Made by a program: the position numbers and the translations under genes. Under the pieces are notes generated by a model. The model was given only the letters and a program-made list of their open reading frames with translations, did not search any database and was not told the DNA's origin. DNA of 64,000 nt from Raffaelea ambrosiae. Taxonomy: Eukaryota; Ascomycota; Sordariomycetes; Ophiostomatales; Ophiostomataceae. The stretch lies in assembly GCA_002778195.1 (NCBI GenBank), contig PCDI01000001.1, positions 3,426,857 through 3,490,856 of the forward strand, read 5' to 3'. Numbering within the stretch: the first letter of the stretch is position 1; the number at the start of each line of letters is the position of its first letter. Below, in pieces: positions 21,673 to 33,386 of the stretch.

Positions 21673-23505
21673 GTGCAAGAGGATCGTGTGTTTGTGATGG
21701 TGTGTGTTCCCCTTTTGCTTCACGAACGAAGCCAGAAGTCTACTTTCGCTGTCAGATAAAGCTCGCGCAGCAAGGGCAGAGCTGTCGCGGATCTGCGCAA
21801 GCAAAGAGTGGCGCGCAATTGGAATGTAGCTGTTGGAAGGGGCTTCTAGCAAAGTCGGGGAGGTAGAGAGAGATAGAGTGATGGACAAAGGTAGAGAGCA
21901 ATTGGGTTACCGGAAAAATCAGGCAGAAGAAGAATGGACTAGGAAAGAAGACAAGAGACAGAAGAGAAATAAATTGGAGGATGACCGTGTACGAAATCAG
22001 CAAAGAAGAATAAGAACAAGCATGACACTATTGGAAGGAAGGAAAAAAAGAAGAAAATGAGAAAAGGCAGATGAGAAGTGAAAGAAGCCGGGGAAATACC
22101 CTGAAAGACACACTACGAGTACAAGAGCCCTCCTTACCTGTCCGGGGCTCGGAAGCTTCCCCCAGGGGGGGAAAGAAAAAGAAAAAGAGGAGGACTTCTG
22201 CTGTGTGTGTGTGTGCTACTGTTTTGTGTCTACGAGCTATTACGGGGTATGTTACCTGTTCGCGGCTCCGGGGACGGCGCGGATTATCTCTATTCGTGTC
22301 CCTTTTCACTGTTTTTGCCTCTCCGGAGGGTGTTAGTCTTGTCTGCACTCCGTAGCTTTTGGCTGGCATGCCGTCACAGAGCAGGGGGTAGTCTTTTGCT
22401 TTCTCAAATGAGAAACTCCCATTTGCCTATTGGCTAGTGCTTTGGGACACTCCAGTCGTTGTGTATTAATTGTTCTTTCGAATTACTGCTACACCTCCAG
22501 AAAGGGAAACTTTTGGGCATGCCGTAGTAAAGGTCTCAACACACCCAAAATCTTGTTACTATGTATGTCATCTCAGGGGAGCATTTACTAGTAAGCTTGG
22601 GCTGGCCGCAGAATCTGACTGTTTTCTAACCGGGAGCAGGTCGGGGATTTTGACCCGATTCAGCGGTACCTGGTGCTTGGATATACATTGCTGTGGTCCG
22701 TAGCTTGGGGGCTCTCTTGCCGGGGTGGAGTCTGACGGGTTTTCGGGCATAATTTCTCCGTCAGTCGGAGGCGGCGAAAGCTCTCTTCGGAAAAACCATC
22801 CGTTTCACGGCGAAATTCCATTGCGAGGGAAACATCCACATCCTCAGCTATTAACTAGTTAGTTACTCTGTAGCTTACCACCGCTCGCCACTCACAAGCC
22901 CGTCACGCTTCAACACAAACACGCTTTTCCTGCGCTTCACTTGGTAAACGTCACTCTTTGAACTTTGCCTCTAGTATCCACCTTACGCACAATTTCGTTA
23001 AAATGCTGTCCCATTGAACATGACAATGCCGTGGCAATGCCTTCATTCGGAAAATGATCCTTACAACAAAAAAAAAACCCCCAATTGCGTAACATGACAT
23101 GAAGTTTGGAAAATCCCAGAAAAGACATCCTCTGTGTTCTTCCTGTCCTCGCTTCCCCCGTTCGTTCATAAAAGAGAAAGATATGTTGCTTTGTTGTTCT
23201 TTCCCAATGCCCTCATTTTGTGCAAAAAGAAAAAAAAAAGCGTGAAAAAATGTTCCCTCCTCCTGCCACAGCTCATACCAAAACGAGAAGACAAAAAGAA
23301 GGAGAGGGGGGGGGGGGTTGGACACCTGTCCAAGCCCTCTAGGGTGAAAAATCCAAAAGCCTCCCACCTTCCGGCATGCCATGGCACACACATAAAAGCA
23401 CAACCCGTATAAATTCTTTTCCTCTCCTAGACTTGCATCTGCTCTTCTCTTGGTCTAATGCTGCAGTTGTCTCACGCTTATCCTTCTCCCCCACCTAATT
23501 CACCC
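21673..23505. other. upstream region of CYB2 and 3' flank of the kinase gene
   Basis: No convincing gene. The left part is the CYB2 5' leader and promoter. The right part lies downstream of the minus-strand kinase stop. It contains a perfect TAACTAGTTA palindrome (22852-22861) and a G12 run (23306-23317). Confidence 0.5.
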
Positions 23506-26500
23506 TCACGCTCGGCGTGTCATCGCTGCCGCTGCTCCGGCGGCTGCGATATCCTTGCCTGCGCCGCCAGCACTGACAACCCTGCCGGCTGCTCGAGGCA
23601 GACCGCTGCCCGACGCACTGCCGTTGACGCTTGGGATGCCGACACTGCCATTCACACCACTGACGCGCTTGTTCCCCGCCACTGTCGATGAAGAAACTGC
23701 CGATGTGCGTCGTGATGCGGATCCTGTCGATACAGTCTTGTGCGGGCTCAGCCCAGATGAGTCTCGGTGACCCGTCCGCAGCGTGGGGGGGACACCAAGC
23801 TTGAAAACCGCGTTGCCGCCGGGTGGCTCCGGCAGAGGCCGCGGTCCACCAGATACCGTATTATGACGCCGAATGGGCGATCCGTCCCGTGCAGTACGCG
23901 AGGGGACAGCAGTCGGGGGCGGCGCCTTCTGGCCAGTGATGAACTCGTGCCGAATTGCTTCTTCGGGCTTGAGACGTCGGTCCGGATCCCAGCGCAGGCA
24001 TCGTGCCAGGAAATCCAGGAACGCCTCATCGTCGCACTTGATTGCTTGCTGCAGCGTCTTGGACGATGGCCGCCGCCGGCGACCCTTGGACGAGACTGTC
24101 AGACGCGGCTTGCCGTTGCTGTCAAAGAAGAGCTTCTTGCGCGTGCTCTTCTCAATCAAATGCTTCTCCGGTGGGCCAAACACCTCCATGATGCACGCCA
24201 GTTGCTCCTGCTCGTTCTCACCCGGGAAGATCGGCACGCCCGTGAACAGCTCAGCCAAGATACAACCCAGGCTCCACATGTCGATGGGCATACCGTACGT
24301 CATGCCCAGGATCACCTCGGGCGATCGGTAGAATCGCGACTGGATGTACGTGTACACCTTCTCGTTCTCAAAGCAGCTCGAGCCAAAGTCGATCACCTTG
24401 ATCTCCGAGTGCAGAGGGTGGCGCAGCAAGATGTTCTCTGGCTTCAAGTCGCAGTGGATCACCTTGTGCTGCTTTAGCAGCATCAGCGAGCTGAGTAGCT
24501 GCTTGGTAAACCGCCGGATCAGCTTCAGCGAAAAGCCCCGGAATGAGTTGGCCTTAATGAACTCGTACAGGTTCATGTCGAGCAGCTCTGTCGAGATGCA
24601 GAGATGTCCACGGAAGTAGAAGCTGTGCGTAAAGTTGACCATGCTGTGTTTGTTTTTGGGATCCTGAAACGAGTTAGCATATATGAAAGACAGTGAAGCA
24701 AGGAGAGAAAGCGAGGAAAGAAAGCGAGGCGGGAACGTCAAACTTACCCATTCGCGCAGCTTCTGCAAGATGTTGACCTCGACAAGAGCCTGCTGGTGAA
24801 ACCGCTTCTTGTTGCGGATGATCTTGACCGCGACCAGGACGCCCGTCTTATGGTCGATGCAGCGCACAACCTGGCCAAAGCTGCCCTTACCCAGGAGATC
24901 AATAATCTCATAGCGGTAGGACAGGTGGTCCCCTGGCACAATCGTGTAGTCGCCACGCTCGTCGTCGTAGCCGAAATTGGGTTTATCCGTGTGCAAGTCG
25001 CCCACCACCTTGGCCGCATTCTGCGTGCCGCAAAAGTAAATGTCGTTGTAGTCCACAATCTCGCCGCGCTCGTAAATGTTGAGCATCGCAATCCGAATGG
25101 CTTCCTGAGGGCTCACACGCTCCTTGGGTGTCGCTCGCTTGCGAAGGGCATCCAACGTGCGCGCCGCCAGTTCGGTCTCCTTCCGCCGCGAGCCCAGCTT
25201 CTTCATCTCGTCCTCGGCCGTCAGGTCGTCTTTGTCCAGGTCGACCGTCCAGGCATCGTGCCGCACACCGCTAGCTGACGACTTGGGCTTGATCACTCTG
25301 TGAGATATACCACTGGAGGTGCTGGGGCGATGATCCGATGTCGCTGGTACGGCCGGGACATCCTTCTTGTGGCTGCGATCCCCTTTGTACGCCTCCGCCC
25401 GAGCCTTGTCCTGAGCGAGGACTGCATTGAGGCTGGATGCAGAAGTCTTGCGCCGTCTGGGATCCAGTTGTGCCTCCGCCGTCTGCGTCGACACAGCCGG
25501 GGTTGGGCTCGCCTTCATCGATGAAACAGGAATGCGTGGGGGCGGAGGAGGCATGCCGTCGTACTTTGGATTGGATGACTGCTGACGCTGGTGGTGAAGG
25601 AAGTTGTGGCTATGTTGGTGCTGCTGTTGCTGCTGCTGTTGCTGCTGCTGCAGATCGGTTGTCGATGCACCTGGCGTCTTATCACCGCCATTGGAGCCCG
25701 ACTGGCCATTCAGGTTTGACTTGGAGTTGCTACGCTTCCATGACAAACTCAACTTGCGGCGCAAGGATGAGCCAATCGATGACGGAGTGGTCGGCTCGTC
25801 TGGACTCGAAAGCGGCTGCGGTGACTTTGGTGTCGCTGCAGCAATGGACCGTGATGTCAGGTCGGCCGGGTCAAACACCGATGTATCTGCAGACGTCGCA
25901 AAGATCCCCGAAGCCTCGGCTGCCGCCAATGCTCTGGAGGGTGTCGGGGCCGGCGCACGCGGACCCGAGGGTTTGTGATGAAGTGGTGTGGACGCCACTG
26001 GTATTGGTGGTGGAGCCGGTGTCACAGACGGTTTGGGTAACACGAAATCATCAGCACCGTCGCCACTGCCTGTCTTTGATCCCTTGGAATAAGCGGGAGG
26101 CTCCATGGGGCTGCTTTTTGGTGCCGATGTTGACAAGTACGGAGACAGGGATGGCTTCGGGAACAACGACATCTTGGAGGCCATGCCAGACACATCTTCG
26201 GACGGAATCAACGGGTCGCCATGTGTTGGGCTGCTCAGACGCGCGTGGTGAGTCGAGGACATGCTGCGCATAATCGGGCCCGTCAAATCGCCACGATCAT
26301 CGTGGTAGTGACGCGCGAAGGTGCTCCTGGAGGCCGTCATGGGCGTTGTTGGAGTCTTTGCGATGACGCGGGACGGCGGCGGGCTCAGATTGCGGTCTGA
26401 CGCGCCTTGCTCATGGAGGGCCGCGATCTTGGTCGCTGTGGAAGAATTGAGCGGCTGCAGATTGATCGGCGGCAGTTGCAGGGGCTGCAAGTTCTTCTTG

Positions 26501-28614
26501 CTGTTTCCAGGCATCGGTATACTGTTCGTTGTGTGGTTCCCCTTGTCGGCCGCGTCTTTGCTTCCAGACCGGACACTGTTCTTGCGGTGAATCTTGGCCG
26601 GCGGGTCGAGGGCAGTCGGATTGAAGGATAGGCTACCCGTCGAACTGCTGTGAGTGCTGCTATTATCAAAGGCGAGGTTGGACCGGCGCTTCTCCAGGAA
26701 CGACAGCTCAGCTGGCGAGTCCTTGGGCGACTCATAGGCCTTGGGGATAGCCGGCACTGGAGGCACGTCCTCATCGTCATCGTTCGGTAGCGGAGTATGG
26801 CTGTGTGTGTTTGTCGACTTGGGAGCTGGCAAGCGCGAGCCCAAAGAGCTGCCTGTTCCGCTAGTTTGCGTGAACCGCGGCTGGTTCGTTGACGGGCCGA
26901 AGGAGGTCCGCACGGTGTTGAAGCTCATGGCCGAAGAGCTCACCGAAAGGCCTGAGCTATAGGATTTCCGGTTGGGATCTGGAGTTGTGCGGGAGGATGA
27001 AGGCGTCGACGTTTTTCGTGGCAGCATCGATGGCGACCGCGACGACGCCCGGGCATCGGCCGAAGAAGGTATCGGGATATTTATGGTTTGTGTTGCATCG
27101 CGACTGCTGCTGCTGCCTGTGCCATTTATGGTATTGCCGGTATTGTTGGTACTGCTGGTACCCGTAGGAATGCTGCCCGTGCTATGGCTTGTGACGACAT
27201 TGTACGTCGGCACGGCCGGGGGCATGATGGACATGCGCTTCATTCTCCTCGCATCTGTCGGGCTGACGGTTCTCGCGCCCAGACCCGTCGCATGCGAGGA
27301 GTGAGGCACGGGAAGCACGGGCGGTGCCATGGACAGCCGTCTCCCGGCCGTTGGGCCATAGGGTCCGTGGTGGCTGCCGCTCGGGACGCTATTTGTGCTG
27401 TGGCTGAAGTTCAGGTTGTTGGTGTTTGACGTGCCACCATGTGCATTGTTGTGGTTATTTGTCGCTCTCGGCGGCCGGTAGATTGCCGGTGCAGGCTTGT
27501 TCTGCTCTTGGCCAGCGGACGCGGCTGATCCTCTGTTTGTCGGGTTCTGGAAAGACCGGGCCTTGGAGGCTCGCGTGCCGTTGATGCTCCGCGACGAAGT
27601 CGAATCGCCTGTGCTCAGACGGCTTCCACCGTCTATGGATGAGCGGGCCGAGCTGGGCACGGAGCGGTCGGAGTTGGAAGCCATACTTGGTCGGCGACGC
27701 GACGTGGTCCGGGTAACGCCTGTGGCGTACTCGCTGTCAAACACACCGGGACCAACAGATTTCCTGGGTGGCTTGCCAATGGAGCTGTTGGAGACAGGCG
27801 GATAGTGGCTCTGACGGCGTCGCGTCGCTGCAGTGGCGGCGTTCGGGGCATCGTGATTGGCCGAGGACGAGGCGCTCGACGAGACAGTGGATGCGGCGGT
27901 ACCAGTGGTGTTGCCATTGCTTCGCGAGGTAAGGCTGGGGCGCCGCAGGATGGAGCTCGTTCTTGAATTCCGGGTGGACGATGACGTGACAGACGGGGTC
28001 GACGCGGTCGACGGCACGGCAATGCGGGAGGCGGTGGCAATGGTGGCCCCCGTGGCTCTGGTCCTGCTGCTGCTTCTGCTACTAGCAGTAGCTCGGGGGC
28101 CGCTGAAAGAGCTGTTGCCAGCAGATTGCTCAACCATTTTGTCGAAGAGCCCCTGGGACTCGAGGATGCTCTTCTGGGACTGCCGTATGGCTTGTGATTC
28201 GCGGAGGCCTTGCGACTCGAGGATAGACTGGGAGGAGTCGAGGATGCTCTGGGAGTCGAGAAGAGCACTGCCGGTCTCGCTGGTTTCGGTGGGAAACTGG
28301 GCGAGCTTGAACTCGGTGGAGGCCGATTCGAGGCTGCTCTGCAGGTCGTCGAAACTGACAGAGGGTAAGAAATCGTAGTTTGTGATGTGATCGGCTACGT
28401 CGTCCGGGTCGGCGGTGTCGTGGGAAGAGAGCAGATTGTTGGATTGGTGGGAGGCGACGACGCCAGCGCCATGGCTCCGTCCAAAGGAGAAGAGCGAGTG
28501 GTTGTTGGAGGCGGATGCGCTCAGCATCGGGGAGGCGGAGTCGGAGTCAAAGCTCCGCGTGGGCGATTGATCTGCCGGTCTCGAGCCAGCCTGAGGCCCG
28601 TATTCCCTGGTCAT
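23506..28614 (-). CDS. DYRK-family protein kinase, Pom1-like
   Basis: Serine/threonine kinase of the DYRK family, closest in layout to fission yeast Pom1, which controls polarity and division-site placement at the cell cortex. Exons 24748-28614 and 23506-24663; the 84-bp intron has a GTAAGT donor and a CTAAC branch site, leaving 1674 residues. About 1230 N-terminal residues are disordered (Ser/Thr/Pro/Asn-rich), with an SQSILESQ-type repeat near residues 115-165 and a Gln microsatellite (25619-25650). The kinase domain spans about 1233-1530: glycine loop GKGSFG, VAVK lysine, HCDLKPENILL catalytic loop (the Cys in place of Arg is typical of DYRKs), DFG, and a YTYIQSRFYRSPE activation loop with the autophosphorylated DYRK tyrosine. 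A DYRK-homology region precedes the domain. A roughly 140-residue low-complexity tail follows. The Pom1 assignment, rather than another DYRK, is inferred from size and layout. Confidence 0.88.
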   Translation of the reverse strand: MTREYGPQAGSRPADQSPTRSFDSDSASPMLSASASNNHSLFSFGRSHGAGVVASHQSNNLLSSHDTADPDDVADHITNYDFLPSVSFDDLQSSLESASTEFKLAQFPTETSETGSALLDSQSILDSSQSILESQGLRESQAIRQSQKSILESQGLFDKMVEQSAGNSSFSGPRATASSRSSSRTRATGATIATASRIAVPSTASTPSVTSSSTRNSRTSSILRRPSLTSRSNGNTTGTAASTVSSSASSSANHDAPNAATAATRRRQSHYPPVSNSSIGKPPRKSVGPGVFDSEYATGVTRTTSRRRPSMASNSDRSVPSSARSSIDGGSRLSTGDSTSSRSINGTRASKARSFQNPTNRGSAASAGQEQNKPAPAIYRPPRATNNHNNAHGGTSNTNNLNFSHSTNSVPSGSHHGPYGPTAGRRLSMAPPVLPVPHSSHATGLGARTVSPTDARRMKRMSIMPPAVPTYNVVTSHSTGSIPTGTSSTNNTGNTINGTGSSSSRDATQTINIPIPSSADARASSRSPSMLPRKTSTPSSSRTTPDPNRKSYSSGLSVSSSAMSFNTVRTSFGPSTNQPRFTQTSGTGSSLGSRLPAPKSTNTHSHTPLPNDDDEDVPPVPAIPKAYESPKDSPAELSFLEKRRSNLAFDNSSTHSSSTGSLSFNPTALDPPAKIHRKNSVRSGSKDAADKGNHTTNSIPMPGNSKKNLQPLQLPPINLQPLNSSTATKIAALHEQGASDRNLSPPPSRVIAKTPTTPMTASRSTFARHYHDDRGDLTGPIMRSMSSTHHARLSSPTHGDPLIPSEDVSGMASKMSLFPKPSLSPYLSTSAPKSSPMEPPAYSKGSKTGSGDGADDFVLPKPSVTPAPPPIPVASTPLHHKPSGPRAPAPTPSRALAAAEASGIFATSADTSVFDPADLTSRSIAAATPKSPQPLSSPDEPTTPSSIGSSLRRKLSLSWKRSNSKSNLNGQSGSNGGDKTPGASTTDLQQQQQQQQQQHQHSHNFLHHQRQQSSNPKYDGMPPPPPRIPVSSMKASPTPAVSTQTAEAQLDPRRRKTSASSLNAVLAQDKARAEAYKGDRSHKKDVPAVPATSDHRPSTSSGISHRVIKPKSSASGVRHDAWTVDLDKDDLTAEDEMKKLGSRRKETELAARTLDALRKRATPKERVSPQEAIRIAMLNIYERGEIVDYNDIYFCGTQNAAKVVGDLHTDKPNFGYDDERGDYTIVPGDHLSYRYEIIDLLGKGSFGQVVRCIDHKTGVLVAVKIIRNKKRFHQQALVEVNILQKLREWVSLTFPPRFLSSLSLLASLSFIYANSFQDPKNKHSMVNFTHSFYFRGHLCISTELLDMNLYEFIKANSFRGFSLKLIRRFTKQLLSSLMLLKQHKVIHCDLKPENILLRHPLHSEIKVIDFGSSCFENEKVYTYIQSRFYRSPEVILGMTYGMPIDMWSLGCILAELFTGVPIFPGENEQEQLACIMEVFGPPEKHLIEKSTRKKLFFDSNGKPRLTVSSKGRRRRPSSKTLQQAIKCDDEAFLDFLARCLRWDPDRRLKPEEAIRHEFITGQKAPPPTAVPSRTARDGSPIRRHNTVSGGPRPLPEPPGGNAVFKLGVPPTLRTGHRDSSGLSPHKTVSTGSASRRTSAVSSSTVAGNKRVSGVNGSVGIPSVNGSASGSGLPRAAGRVVSAGGAGKDIAAAGAAAAMTRRA
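25619..25650. repeat. CTG/TTG microsatellite coding for poly-Gln in the kinase
   Basis: Run of about ten Gln codons on the minus strand within the disordered N-terminal region. Confidence 0.85.
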
Positions 28615-31600
28615 AGGGGATAGCAGGGGCGTGTCGAAGAGGACGGTGAGCGGTCACGTCGCGGTGTTCCCGGAAGGGCCAACAGTCGGGCTATCAACGT
28701 GATGGCTGGTGGCGGAAGGCTGAATTAGCAAAGCTGGCACGCTGGTAAATTGAGGCTGAAGGTTGGGCCAGTAAGGGAGGCCATTCATGCGGTGGTGATA
28801 GTAGTGGTGCTGAGGTGGGGATGAAGCTGGGGGTCATGGCAATCGAGAGCTGTCGTCAAGAGCCAGAGAAGCCGAGACATGGGCCGAAGCAGGATTGGGG
28901 GCGGCAGACAAAAGCAAAAAAAAAACACATAGAATGTTTGGATCTGGACGGCCTTGTCGATCCGTGATGGGATGATGGGGGTGGGTGAGTTGGCGCGGAG
29001 GCTGGGCGGACGGGTTGTGATCGGGGTGGCCAGGGAGGAGATCATGCAGGCACGCGGAGGGACGCGGCTGCACCACAAAGAACGGCGGGCAGACAAGGCA
29101 GAGAACAAAGAAGCAAGGCGAGAGGGAACACAGCGAAGGCTCGGACCAGGCCAAACGAGAGACATACATACCAGAGGAGGAACACGCCCGAGTCGACGAC
29201 GACGAGCAGACGGGCTCAGTCCAATCAAGGAGCTGAGGGCGTGCAGGAGGCTACCTCATTCCGCGGGCTGTGTGGACGTCGAGGCACGAAGGGAGGCAGC
29301 GGGAGCAACACGAGGCCGAAAACGAGGTGCACGACAATGACGACGAGCAGCAAAGAAGGACCGTCGTTCGGTGCTGGTCGTCGGAAAGTTCGCAGTGGAG
29401 TCTGCACGCAAGGGGGAGTCGATTTGAGACTGGCGAGGGATTGGGAGTCCTTTGGAGGAGAGCGAAGGGGAGGGCGGAGGAGGGCGACAAACAAAGGACG
29501 GCGAAGAAGAAGGGAAAAAAAAAAAAGAAAAAGAGACACCCAAGAAAATGAAGCACAACGAAAGGGCCCAGGCTGACGAGCACAAAGACACAGTGTGCTG
29601 CGGCGTTGACAAAGACGACAGATGCAGAGGGAAGGAGCGATGGTGATTAGTCGGGTCCGGTTTTGCGGTTGCTGTGTTTAGTGTGGGTTTTTTTTTTTGG
29701 CCGTGCTGCGCTGTGCTTTGGTGTGCTGTGCTTGGTCGGGCTGACCTCCCTGCGTGCCTGTTGTTGGTGGGTGTCGTTTTTGCAAGGGGAAATCTGGGAA
29801 GGGCAGCAGAAAAGGGATTCGATTGGGGGGCCGAAGGGCCGCTAGTGCGCTGCTGGTGCTGGGGGGGCAAGGACCTGGGACGAGGATGGTGCAAGGCGGT
29901 CAAGGGCGCAGGACCACTCAAGTCTCGGTGTTGGGGAGGTGTTTGGGCGCAGAGGCAGTGGGAAGCCGTGAATCTGCCGCGGTGTGCTGTCAAAACGGTG
30001 CAGGTACACCGCTAGTGGGAGCCTTAGTGCGCCTTAGGCCTGTCTTGAGCTGCAGCTATATTGATTTCAGGACGACGGTACGGCGGGTCGCAGGCTCAGG
30101 GGCAGGGAGCGAGGGCAATTAAAGCAGCCAAAGCAGACTAGCAGAAGACGAGAAAAGGAGAAGGGGAAGAGATGATATTTTGGTACGAGTCGATGCATGC
30201 GTCGTGGATGGGTGGATGGATGGATGAAGGTGATGCTTCCTGGCCATATGCTGCAGGCACTGTCCAAGGTCAGGTAGCTGCAGGGTTCGATACAGGGTAC
30301 CGGACGAGAAGTCTGTTTTGACCCGCTACTTTGGACAGCCTGTGAAAGCGATCCGTGGACGGGGATGGCCTCGTCTGCCAGGCAACCAGCTGCACGGCCC
30401 CATGCACGGGTCGAGGGCACGCTCGCAGGACGCGTGAGTGGCCCATCTGGCCTATCTGGCCTCGTAATAGTAATAATATCTGAGTTTAACACGCTTCTGC
30501 CGTGTACAGTGTGCGCGCATTGTCGCAATCTTGCACATGGCTGACAGGTCGTTGGCACGAGTAGTTACGAGTCTTGGCAGTCAACGAGTGAGTCCATCTC
30601 GTACTCGTGGGGAAAAAGTACATCGTAACAAACATAACCACTAGTTAATATCAGTAGCCAAATACGAGCACATAGTAAAATTCCAGGACCCCTGTTTGCC
30701 AGTTGGGATTGGAAAATTTAGGAGAATTGGCCTGCATAGCGACAGCGGAAGGAACAAAAACCGTTGCCGAGGGCTGAGGGCTAGCGCAGCGCGCACGAGC
30801 TAGGCCAGCGGAAACGAGGGCCAGGGCGAGCTTCCGTCATGACAAGAGGTGGTGATCTGACGGGACAATGACGAAAACGCACTGTGATGGCCACATAAGG
30901 GAGACGGTCATATCTCACTGTTCAGAACAATAACACGATACATATGACGGCGGCTGACTGGCTGCCGCTGTTTACAGAGGGTCCGCAGAGGGAAGGAGCG
31001 ACGGACAACCAAGCAAGTGGGAGTATCAGATTTGTTGTTGCTTAATACGCCCTATTAATGTTGTGGTGTCGTCGCCCCAAACGACAATCATGGATTCATG
31101 GTTGCTTCCGGCGAGGAACCGTTTGACAATGCAACTCGGCCAGCCAGGCCCCGCTTCAATGCAAGAACGCGACGACAGAGGCCAAAGGAAGGCCAAAGGA
31201 AGGCCAGAGGAAGGCCGTGCTCACTCAACAACCAAATAGGAAACGGATGGCAAAACAAGACGGATGGAAACGGCAGGGCATGGCGTGGGGGGGGGGGGGG
31301 GGGGGGACGAAAGGATATAAACAAGGGGAAACAGGGCAGAAAATTAGGATGGGCAATCCTGAACGACCAAAATGGACGACAGGCGACCGAATGGGCCAAA
31401 AGCGTCAAAACAAGAAACCCAGAGGAGCCCAGACCTGCAAGCGGCCCCGGGTCACTCCATTTCATTAGGGATGGACATTTGTTCCTCTTCATCCTCTTCT
31501 TTAGCCCTGCCGTTTCATAACCTTGGTGTTCGTGTGTGCCACTGCTTGTATCTCAATTGATCTCTTTTGGGCTTCTTCGACGGCTGGCTGCATCCAAGAA

Positions 31601-33386
31601 CCGGCCGCCACAAGGACCCGGTGGACCACCTCCTCGTCTATTTAAAGTGGCTTGCAGCAAACTTTTTTTTTTTTAATTTTTGCTTTTCTTTTTTTGCGGA
31701 GGATAGCAAGCTTGTTCGCACGCCCTTGATTCAATTGCCGCGCGATATGCGAGACACCTGGACGCGTCGCGACGCGACCGCACCGGTCCAGGAGAGGCTG
31801 ACGTAGACCGACGAGCAAAAGAGAAGGACACTCTGCAATGCAACACGGAGAACGGGTTCGCCGTGTGAGGAACGATGCAATGCAATAGGGAGAGACAGTC
31901 CCGACAGGACGAAAAGGAAGCTGCAATACGACCACAAGAAGTTTCCGACTGTAGAAAAAAACAGAGATAGATGCTGCAATGCGACACCAAAAGCTGTACA
32001 GACCGTACGAGAATCCTGCACGTTTCTGCAGTGATCATCGGTGGAATCTCACCTAGGACAAAGGGGGAGGGTGGTTAAAAGGGGAGGCGAAGCCAATGGC
32101 GGCCGGTGCCAGTCATTCGCACAGCAGAGGATTGTCTACTTTTTTTGCTGCCTGTACTGGCTTACCTGCAGGAGGAAGCATTGTACTGGAGCATTGTACT
32201 CCACAGAGGAGCAAGTCGCATGCACTCTCCAGGAGACACAAGTGGGCAGAGCGACGTCGCAATGCAGCAAAAGAACAGGAGGGAGAGAAAGAGACGCGGC
32301 GAGCCAAGAACCCACGCACAAGAACAGGAGGGCAAGACGAAGCGGCGCAGAAATCGAGACATATCCGCCCTTGTCCTACTGGCTGGGTGGCACGCGTGTC
32401 GTCCGCAGAATGCATCGCCTGCAGATCATCCAGCATCACGCACAGCCGACGCGGGAAATTTGGGAGAAGATAAGAAAGGGCAGAGCCCAAACTTTGTTCT
32501 ACGAGTACGTTCGAACAAAAAAAAAAACCCCAAAAGAGCGAAAGCGGGCAAGATATTTCTGCTGCTTGCCGTGTTTCGCCATCAGATATCGGCAGGTGGT
32601 CTGAGACGCTGACGAGCGCAAAGCCCTCAGCAACAGCATACACAAAGACTGCCTTCTTGTGTCAGTGTCTTATCTTTCTGCGCAGTGTCACAGACAAGCC
32701 CCGTGAGGCCATAATAACCAGAAGATCTGAAGCAGATGACCGAGTCTCAAACCCCTCTGGCGATCCGAGGCTGTGGTGCTCGACACAAAAGCAGAGAATG
32801 ACAACTATTCAATCAGCAGCCAGGTTCTGGTGTTTCTCTCAGTCCTTGGTCGCCTGGTAATTCTACTCGTACACCACTCGCATGTAAAACACGAGCACTC
32901 GTAAGATAGTATGCACACCATGGAGAAATATCTCACCCTCCAACAAAAATTAAGATGCGACGCCGTTGTGGCGAACCAAACAACCCCAACAAGCCGTTGG
33001 TGGGAGGTCCCTGAGCTATTGGGGAGCTATGGAGCTGTGGCACGTGCCGGACAAGCCACCAGCCACGGTGTGTCGGCCAGAACGGGGGGGTCCCCAGTTT
33101 GCCCAAAGCCGAGCATGTGACTTTTGCCTCTACGTCACCATCTCATCAGTTGTTTCGTTTGAACCGCATTCCTGTCGCCTATTTTCTCCGGGCTACCTTT
33201 TGCAGTCTGTATCCTATAGTTTCTGAACCGCCTCGTTCTCTCCCCTGGACCCTTCCTATCACCTAGTCATTCATCCATGCATCTCTACCTCGCTTGACAG
33301 AGCACGGGCGGTGAATCGGGTCTTCTTGCTAGAACAACAGGCCGCCGCCTGGCACACCTTCGCATCTCCCCTCTCTTCCCGGCGCC
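28615..33386. other. intergenic between the kinase and peroxin genes
   Basis: Both flanking genes are transcribed away from this 4.8-kb spacer, so it should hold two promoters and long leaders. I see no supportable gene: frames such as 29256-29993 (minus) are Pro/Ser-rich shadows without domains. It contains a G20 run (31287-31306) and an ACTAGT-centred word at 30640-30648. Confidence 0.5.
31287..31306. repeat. G20 homopolymer
   Basis: Twenty consecutive G, the longest of several G or C runs in the spacers of this window. Confidence 0.9.

Noticed and set aside
29256..29993. 245-codon Pro/Ser-rich minus-strand frame upstream of the kinase
   Set aside because: Low-complexity leader sequence without a domain; other frames in the same stretch are equally open.
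30250..30320. GGTTCGATAC word suggesting a tRNA B box
   Set aside because: No A box at the right distance and no cloverleaf pairing could be drawn; the similar word near 50199 failed for the same reason.
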